Shown here piece after piece: positions 57,141 to 64,000 of a DNA stretch of 64,000 nucleotides. Source of the stretch: Calocera cornea HHB12733. Lineage: Eukaryota > Basidiomycota > Dacrymycetes > Dacrymycetales > Dacrymycetaceae. The position numbers were made by a program, and so were the translations under genes. The stretch is from assembly GCA_001632435.1 (NCBI GenBank), contig KV423927.1, forward strand, positions 172,115 through 236,114, in the 5' to 3' direction. The notes below the pieces were generated by a model. The model was not told the DNA's origin and did not search any database. It worked only from the letters and a program-made list of their open reading frames with translations. How positions within the stretch are numbered: position 1 is the first letter of the stretch; every line of letters begins with the position of its first letter.

Positions 57141-58069
57141 TTAGTAAGATGAGCGAGCGCGGGCAGCATACGAAGCAGCATTGAAGTGGAAAGTCTGGAA
57201 GTTGATCATTAGCGTGGTTGCCATATAGGGGATATCAAACGACATACCAAGGGCCCTGCTGATTGAGATCCGTGCTTGGACTCGAATTCCGCAGCATCGC
57301 CGGACAGGAAGAGATCTCCGTTGGCGTCGGCCATGATGAACGTGGTGATGTCGTCGTTCAGGGAGTTGGTCCACGTCGGAGTCAGGAGGCCGTTAGACTT
57401 GTTGTAGCTCCAGATGGCGGACTCGGTGAACTCGGCGTGGGAGGTGAAAGGAATGACGCCCGGGTTGGTCGTGCCAACGGACTGGATGCGTGCTTCACTA
57501 TGATCCGTAGTGGATTAGCGTGACTCTTTTTCTAAAAGTGGAAGGTCTCACGCTGCACTGCCGGGTGCGAGATCACCGGAGAAGGCCCCAACGAGGCCAC
57601 CCATGTTGGGGTTGGACCCGCCCGAGTAGGTGATGTCGAAGGGCTTGCCCTGGGAGTCGGGGCTGAACTGAACGGCAGTGGCGTAGTAGGACTCCTCATT
57701 GGGGATTACTTGGCAGGTCTCCTTGCATTGGAGATAACCGATACGCGAGTCACCGTCGAAGACAGCAACGTATCCAGCACGACTGCAAGAGGAGATAATC
57801 AGCATGTTGTCAAGTGCAATTCCGAGGAGCAACGCTTACACGGAGGAGGAGGCTGAAGGGCTGGGCGAAGAGCTGGCGGACGCGGAAGTGCGCGTTCCAA
57901 CCGCTGCGCTGCGACGGACAGGTGCCTTCAGAGGAAGACTCCGTCCGAGCCGCTCGGCGTTAGTAGCCGGAAGATCCGCATCTCGACCATACGAGCGAGT
58001 TGGTCGAGGAAGCGCATAGACGCAGGAGACAAGAGCAGAAACGAAAGTGATGTAGACGAAGGAACGCAT
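57141..58069 (-). CDS. Secreted protein of the TNAERL family, copy 3
   Basis: The signal peptide MRSFVYITFVSALVSCVYA precedes DLPATNAERLGRSLPLKAP and a Ser/Ala/Pro-rich stretch. The second exon has RIGYLQCKETCQVIPNEESY, ATAVQFSPDS and GGLVGAFSGDLAPGSA. The third has ARIQSVGTTNPGVIPF, EFTESAIWSYNKSNGLLTPT and GDLFLSGDAAEFESKHGSQS. After GPL a GTATGT..CCAG intron joins TFHFNAASYAARARSSY, stop at 57141-57143. It is closest in plan to copy 2. The conserved GYLxCxxxC pair suggests one disulphide. Function is unknown. Confidence 0.82.
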
Positions 58070-58179
58070 AGTAGGACGCCCAGAAATTAGGCTGAGAAAG
58101 AGAAATTAGTAGAGTCGTAGGTAGGAGGGGATTCGCGCTGAGGAGGGCTTCTTGCAATCTCCTAACGGAGGTCAGAGAG

Positions 58180-58189
58180 CACTTATAGT
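58180..58189 (-). promoter_or_regulatory. TATA box of secreted copy 3
   Basis: ACTATAAGTG on the minus strand about 115 bp before the copy-3 ATG. Confidence 0.55.
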
Positions 58190-60488
58190 CACATCCGGTG
58201 AGTAGTGTTACAGAAATAATTGGTGTGCCCGACCGAGCGGGCGCTGCCCATCTGCACAAGCAATGAAAAGGCATTGCCATGTGTCGCGGCGGTTCATGTA
58301 TCTAACAAGTTTCTCCGAGGTTCACGTCCAATGAGGCGTAAGATTTTATTGAGAAAAACAAGCGCTCCTCGGGGATCCGAGCCGGGCGTGGCGACAGCAC
58401 TGGAGCACATATCGTTGGTGGTTCGAGTAAGGACATCGCCGGGCGCCTACTGCATTCTGCGGGAGGCAATGAGACGACGTCTCAGCCAAGTCGCCGTTAC
58501 ACCATCTTGACGTTCCGACGGAGGTGGAAACGGGCACTGCAGCATCGCCTGCATGGCGCTGCTGTGGCATGGCGGTGGTGGTACAGCCCTGTGAAGGCAG
58601 AGGGCGGGAGCAATGAGGCGGTGAGCGGGAAAGGGACCACAACCGCCGGGGTCCAAAGGGTCCGCCAACTCCTGAGTCCGCAATGACGTCCGTGCCCTTA
58701 GAATGGCCCTTGATACACGGACCAAGTGCAAACCGGCTCCGATTCCTCATGTTCTTCAACCCGCCGAATCGAGACACTGAGTAACTCTCGCTTGAGTTGA
58801 ACGATACTCCGGAGCGGAGTGGGAGTCGGTGTGGGGACATGGCGACAACGGCGACGAGGATGCTCCCTGACCATTGCGGTCCCGCAGAGTCCCTGTCGTG
58901 TAATGCGGCCCACGGTGGCATCACATTGCGGAACCGAATCCGTTTTGGTAATTGGCTTGAGTACAGACAGCTCCTCTTCCAAAGTGGATGCACCCCGAGT
59001 ATGGGCAAAGTAATCTCGTTCGGGGCCGGCCGTGCCATGGGGATGGTGATACATTTGCCTTTCAGCTGTCTGGGAAATTGGCCTCTCTTGCGAGATGTAT
59101 GTCTCCATGGGACCGGAGTATGGTCAGGCACACAGCAGATGTCACTATACCTCCATCGCCGTTGTCCGAACTTTGGGAGAGAGGGTGGCAGCACGACGAT
59201 GAACGGAGGAATCACAGGACCGGTCGCGCAGTCCCCGCTACCACATTCAACCCAAAGGTCAGACAATGGAACTTGTCCATGGCTCTCGGCTGGCACGGGA
59301 TAGAGGCAACTCTCTCTTTGATCTGAAACAGAGAGTATCAGCAGACAAATCGAGCGAGTCGACCCGGCGGTACAGCGTGTGGTGCCAAGCCCGTGGTGCC
59401 ACCACTGGAAGATACTCAGTTGCACGATGCCACACAGGAGGCGACTTGGCCATATGGACATTCAAACCCACCTGGTCACAGTGACTCCGATCTACCACCG
59501 ACACGGCGGAGACGGAGCGTTGATGCCAGGCTGACTGGCGCTTTCGAGCATATTCGTGGATGCACCGATAATATCATGAGCAGCAAGCGCCCTAGATGAT
59601 AGCGAACATTGAAAAGCCTAGCCTGCCCGGGATAAGTCCTCGGCCGAGCTGCCGAGAGGCAATCGTATCGCTGAGATTGACGAATGGCCGAACGGCCCGC
59701 TGGATGTGCCGCGCGGGATAGCCTTGGCCGCGGACTAAACAAGGCTAAACCGTTGCATTTCCCCACCGTTGGGAGGTAAGGGGACAATAATGATGACAAT
59801 CGCGATATCGGTAGCCAAGATGGTGGAACGGGTGCTCCGACTCTCTGGGAATTCGTGCGGCGAGCTAGTGGCGCAAACGGAGAGACCGTGGAAAATTTGG
59901 AGGTGGCATATGCATGCTCAGCAGTCATATCAACGGAGGAGCGTACGATCCAGGGTTGAGCAACAGCACTGTGACCACAGACAGAGTCGAATATGAGTGG
60001 TACAGCATAATACGGATTGACGTTGGTGTGACGTGGTGCAAAGAGAACAAAGAAGAGATCGGCCATCTCCCGCCCATAAATTGCCATGCAAACGCCACGT
60101 GTAGACACGTGCTAACTGGTCATTAGCCGTTCCTTCCGGCCGCACCGTTCTAACTCCTTCCCCCAGTCAGGGCCAGACAGGGCCAGAGCCACGCTATCTG
60201 CCAATCAAGGTCCCATGTTGGTCCATCTTATCCTTTTGTCGATCCGCCTGATGCACCGCACGCAACCAAGAAAGCTAAGTGCCGAAGTGCCGAACGGCCC
60301 TAGCACGCGGCGCGCCGGATGGCGGCGTCTTTTTCGCCATTCCTTGTCCTTCTTACCTCCGCGACCTTTTGTTTTGGCCAAAGGCCCGGGCGTCAGAACC
60401 CCGAGTATCGAACCCTTGCGCCGCTGGTTCTCCCTTTGCTCGGTCGCTCGACCTCCTATTCCCAACTGGGAAGCTAGAGAGCATGGAT

Positions 60489-60500
60489 GTATATAAGTGG
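60489..60500 (+). promoter_or_regulatory. TATA box of the phosphodiesterase gene
   Basis: GTATATAAGTGG stands about 50 bp before the chosen ATG at 60543. This spacing makes the ATG at 60484, which lies just upstream of the TATA box, unlikely to be the start. Confidence 0.65.
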
Positions 60501-60542
60501 GCGTTGGCGTCGGCCCAACGCTCCTCTTCCTCAGTAGCACAA

Positions 60543-62171
60543 ATGTCTTCTTACAGCACTCCATCATCCCCGCAGGGGTGGAATTTTGGCGGCTGGCAGC
60601 AACCTATCGCGGGCGGAGAATACGAGTACGTTTCTACTCCTTCTATTTCCATATACGACTCAGTGGTTTTGATAGATTTCGCACAATGCTGCCGGCCGTT
60701 TTTGCCCGGACCGAGCATCCCATCATCCAAAACACACTGTCAGTGAATCTGCTAGGATTGAAACCTGTCGCTTATCCCTTCCAACTAACAGCCTTCCACC
60801 GGAACCCGATGCAGAACTCCGGGAAAAACTGATCGATCTCATATGTGACTGGTCCTTCACCTCGCTGACCCTTTCGCCCGTCGATGCATACCATTGCGCA
60901 TGCCTGATCTTCGAATCCGCTCTGAACATACCAGAACTGAATGGCCTGGGGCTTATGAGTGAGTAAAGGCCACTAGTTTGACGGATCATGTTGACAGTAC
61001 CGCAGACGATATACGCCGCTTTCTACATACTCTGCGCTTTCTGTATCCTGGCAACCCCTACCATAACTTTGCGCACGCTGTCGACGTACTCCAGGTGGCA
61101 TACACCTTTTTGCAGCCGGAAGTTGTACCGCCTTTGCGACTTTTGAAGTTCGATCCAGGGGCGCCTTGGTCCGTGGAGCAGGCGTCAATCGGCTATGGGC
61201 CATCAATGCCTTGGAGACCCAGCCCTCTCCTCCTAGGCGACGCTTACTTTGGGTTGCGGCCGATCGAGGTCCTGGCGTTCCTCCTTGCAGCCGTTGGCCA
61301 TGATGTCGGCCATCCAGGGATAAGTGCACAGTGTCTCGTAAGTTGCATTTGTCCCCGGGCCTTCCACTGGCTTTGTGCTGACTCATCTGGATAGGGAAAC
61401 GCTCGCGCTCCCATCACGGCACTCGTACGTGGATCGCCACTCGAGACGTTGCACTCCACTCTTCTGGATCAGACTCTACGGGCCCATGGCCTTGGTCTGG
61501 TGCTGAGTGACCCGGATGCAGAAGAGCTAATGCGGAGCGTGATCATGTCCACCGACATGCAAGTCCACGCCCATTACATGGGAAAGTTCAACGAGGAATT
61601 CAACCCGGTCCATGTGCCCAAGGGCTCCAGAGAACAATATCAGCATAAAGTGCTGATATGTCAAGCGGTGTTGCATGCGGCTGACATATCAAATCCAGTG
61701 AGTGGACTCATCCAGAATTGTGCTCAGGTTTCTTGACAACCATTCCCAGGTACGGCCTTTCGCAACCGGTGTGCAGTGGTCATCCGCCTTGATCCGAGAA
61801 TGGTCCAACCAAGCTCTTCTTGAGGCCGCTCTTCACTTGCCCAGAACGCAAGCTGTCTGGCCCTCTCTGCGAACCGTAGAGTACCAGTTGAAGCAGGCGA
61901 AAGGTCAGGTCGGATTCTTAGACCAGGCAACCTTGCCTCTCTTCCAGGTCCTTCAACGGATCTTACCGAGTGAGTGCCAAGCAATTCGGTCTCCATGCAA
62001 ACTCACTGAGAATATTCTTTAGAAATGGACTATTTCGTCCGGTTCGGTTTACAGAATAGACAGCTATGGCAAGCTCGTGCCAACCGCCTGTCGACCCTGA
62101 GCTTGTCTGCCCCGTTGCCTGACGACGATTTTCCCTATCCGAACGCAGAGTGCTACCCGACTTCCCAATAG
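60543..62171 (+). CDS. Class I 3',5'-cyclic nucleotide phosphodiesterase
   Basis: This enzyme hydrolyses cAMP (possibly cGMP) to the 5' monophosphate and so damps PKA signalling. The spliced start is MSSYSTPSSPQGWNFGGWQQ, then FRTMLPAVFARTEHPIIQN, LPPEPDAELREKLIDLICDW and GLMSD|TADDIRRFLHTLRFLYP. The catalytic PDEase_I domain has the signature YHNFAHAVDVLQ (HNxxHAxDV), the second metal motif GHDVGHPGI, MQVHAHYMGKFNEEFNPVH and the HAADISNP aspartate motif. All four metal ligands (His, His, Asp, Asp) are therefore present. The end is PYPNAECYPTSQ. At about 430 residues it has no GAF, PAS or membrane domain. It is the Pde2-like high-affinity type by domain only; introns are about 40-60 nt. Confidence 0.88.
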
Positions 62172-62686
62172 CGCTCAGACCCAAAACAGAGGCGACAAAA
62201 GTCATTCCAGAGCCTATGTTATCTTTCCTTATGGATGTATACCACCCCATGATCTCGCACCTGTCTGAATCATTTCTCTCTCTCAATTAGATCGCTGTAG
62301 CTTACGCATTGTTCATCCTATTTGTCGCATCACTTCCTGTATCGATAGGGTTGACTCTCCAATGCACTACTTCGCTTCTGAACATAGTAGTCTCCTTACT
62401 AGGGAGTGGCTCTCTGAGAAGCCGCAATGTGCATCGATGAAGTAGGATGGCCATCAATCGTCGTCAAGTGGCAAGGTTGGGTCTTTTCACATTCTCGGAA
62501 GCAACCCTCGTGCCGGAGTCCTGCCGAACCTCGCCGAGCAGGGTCCAGTGCCTCCCACACAGAAAGTTGGCAGCATCTCCTACTCGTCCGACCTTGGGTG
62601 TTGTTGGCTCAGCATGAACACACCTCAGTCCATGTACGTCCTATAGATGAACTATGGATGTCAGATTCCTAACCTATTAATCAAGG
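62172..62686. other. Intergenic spacer, 515 bp
   Basis: This lies between the phosphodiesterase gene and the small one-TM protein gene, both plus strand. A short upstream exon of the small gene may be hidden here. No other gene was seen. Confidence 0.35.
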
Positions 62687-62998
62687 ATGATTGGCTGGGC
62701 AGCCCTGCTCATTGCAGGCGGCGGTGCCTTCTACTACGCCAAAACTGAAATCGATGCGCGGAGGAAAGCCATGGCGCAGAGGGGACTGCGACCGACAGAG
62801 AAGAAAGAGTGTACGCATTTGTTCGCATCTGGTCTTGGGAGCTGCTCTGACGAATAGCCAGGGTATGAGAAGATAGAGGGCGCGAATCCTCCCCCTCACC
62901 CGGACGCTGCAATAGGCACGAACGCCGCGTCTGCGGTAAAGGTGGCTCCCTCAGATGCACAGTTGCCAACCAATCCTGGTTCAACGGCGAAGCCATGA
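62687..62998 (+). CDS. Small single-TM fungal protein
   Basis: The protein has a hydrophobic N-terminus (MIGWAALLIAGGGAFYYAKT) followed by a basic stretch EIDARRKAMAQRGLRPTEKK. A 51-nt intron (T|GTACGC..GCCAG, phase 1) joins EWYEKIEGANPPPHPDA and a Pro/Ala-rich tail ending in TAKP. About 85 residues. The GW..L..GG.A.YYAK..I..RR....G.RPTEK pattern recalls a family of tiny fungal membrane (possibly mitochondrial) proteins of unknown role. Splicing is consistent; an extra 5' exon cannot be excluded. Confidence 0.6.
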
Positions 62999-63084
62999 GT
63001 GTTCATGGCATCTCTCGCTGCGGATTATACAATGCATTAATGTAAATGATGTACAATGTACTAATGAACGTCACGCCCGAACCC

Positions 63085-64000
63085 CTATGCAACGGAAGAC
63101 ACCTCGTCAATCATCTCTATATCGGTCACTCCGATCGGGCCGCTGGCGAGACCCGCGTTCTTGGTATGTGATTGGTCAATGATATACTGCAGAGTGAACA
63201 TGTTGTCATCGCATCTGGGTATGACTCAGTACTGATCACAACGAAACTCAAACAAGACGTACAGCTTCCCGATCATCCGCTCAAAGTCGCTGATTCCCTT
63301 GTGCATGGCTCGGAACACGCTCGCGTACTCGTTTGAATGGTCGCGTAGGGTCCGGCCATGAGCTGCAAGAACGGCATTCACCCATACAAGATCAAACTCC
63401 ATGTGCGGGCTGTGCTCAATGTGATCGGCCACAAATCGCAACATGGCTGGCACATAAACCACTGGGAGTTGTCGTGCCAGCAGTCGGGCATCAGAAGGAG
63501 GGATCGACTCATACACTCGTTGAATGAGAGGTTTTTCGTTCAATCGGAAGGCCATCACGAGTGCTTTCAGGAATTCGCGCTGTGCCAAGACTTCCAAGAG
63601 CGATTGAGGCGTTAACTCGATGTCGAGATCAAACGGATCGAAGGTAATGCCATCGTCGGTGGAGTAGATGAGCAGGCCTTCCGTCGAGGCAGCGGCCCAG
63701 CTTCGCCCCGTGGGCGAGAATCGAATGCATTTTGTCCGCGCTTCTTGCCGATATCGGCGCTTGCCGAGGTCGCCGCGTTGCGCGCCCGGCAAACGAGGAT
63801 CCTGCCGGTCGTCCAGATCACTGGCGTCGCCCTGCCGGTCGATCAGGTCCACGTTTCCGGCCTCGGTAATCTTCCGACTGTCCAAGAACTCTTCCGTCCC
63901 CTCGAGCGACAGGTTTTGTGATATTTGGTACTTGGTGACCATTACTCGGTCGGCCACATCGTACAGCACGACGTACTTGCTGTTCCCGCCGGCAAGGATA
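63085..64000 (-). CDS. PWP2: U3 snoRNP / SSU processome WD-repeat protein PWP2 (UTP1), 5' end outside window
   Basis: Pwp2 is a UTP-B subunit needed for 18S rRNA maturation in the nucleolus. Only the C-terminal part is in the window: the last WD repeats (GGNSKYVVLYDVADRVMVTK, then IRFSPTGRSWAAASTEGLLI) and the Utp12/Pwp2 C-terminal helical domain (DPFDLDIELTPQSLLEVLAQ, EFLKALVMAFRLNEKPLIQR, RQLPVVYVPAMLRFVADHIE). A GTACGT..CCAG intron precedes the last exon, CDDNMFTLQYIIDQSHTKNA, ending EVSSVA at a TAG at 63085-63087. The conserved FTLQYI near the end supports the splice. The gene extends past base 64000. Confidence 0.94.

Larger units (their letters stand above)
58070..60542. other. Intergenic region of 2.5 kb without a convincing gene
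   Basis: This region holds the copy-3 promoter on the left and the phosphodiesterase promoter on the right. An uninterrupted minus-strand frame of 371 codons with a true ATG runs from 59461 to 58346 (MSIWPSRLLCGIVQLSIF). Its composition (Ser, Arg, Pro, Cys; few Lys, Asp, Glu) and lack of any domain speak against a gene. Other frames are equally unremarkable, and no repeats or transposon ends were recognised. Confidence 0.4.

Noticed and set aside
58420..58440. GGTTCGAGTAAGG as a tRNA B box
   Set aside because: No matching A box, acceptor stem or cloverleaf could be drawn around it. No tRNA or rRNA gene was found by eye in the window.
60484..60542. Upstream ATG (MDVYKWALASAQ) as start of the phosphodiesterase
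   Set aside because: It lies just upstream of the TATA box, so a transcript would start downstream of it. The ATG at 60543 fits the promoter spacing and splices in frame.

Overview
The window is nuclear DNA of a filamentous basidiomycete, most likely an agaricomycete. Genes carry many introns of about 45-70 nt with GT..AG ends and CTRAY-like branch sites. Gene spacing is tight, housekeeping proteins are of fungal type, and three tandem secreted proteins carry the TNAERLxRxLPLKPP signature common in mushroom-forming fungi. One assembly gap of 350 N lies at 31973-32322.

Layout. (1) 1 to about 10.4 kb is an AT-richer accessory block. It starts with the C-terminal part of a Helitron-type PIF1-like helicase (+). 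Then come, all on the minus strand, an HNH_2-type nuclease-fold gene (2456-4050), an acidic protein of unknown function (4034-4829), and two unrecognised genes (5143-7267 and 7282-9299) that are diverged tandem paralogues sharing a Cys-rich CAQC module with identical intron positions and phases. An unassigned AT-rich stretch follows, and composition changes sharply near 10.44 kb. (2) 10.4-32.6 kb is GC-rich and mostly housekeeping: SWP1 (OST subunit) divergent from RPN3 (26S proteasome), a PITH protein, a TPT-family transporter, a FYVE/SAP/RING ubiquitin ligase, a PHD-plus-chromodomain protein, an MFS transporter, DHH1 (mRNA decapping helicase) and a C2H2 transcription factor broken by a 46-G run and the gap. 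(3) 32.6-53.6 kb holds a gene-poor repeat-rich 2.6 kb stretch, TFIIE-alpha, ATG11, an ELYS-like protein, SEC24 carrying an N-terminal WW domain, a polyQ bHLH factor and a four-TM protein. (4) 53.9-58.1 kb is a tandem array of three secreted paralogues, each with a TATA box. (5) 58-64 kb has a 2.5 kb stretch without a convincing gene, a class I cyclic nucleotide phosphodiesterase, a small one-TM protein and the 3' part of PWP2.

Most genes act independently in core processes (secretion: SWP1, SEC24; proteolysis: RPN3, FYVE-RING; transcription and RNA: TFIIE-alpha, DHH1, PWP2; autophagy: ATG11). The most unusual items are the WW-SEC24 fusion, the paired CAQC-module genes beside an HNH protein and a Helitron helicase, and the three-copy secreted family. 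Exon boundaries were derived by eye from splice signals and are approximate unless a phase is stated.
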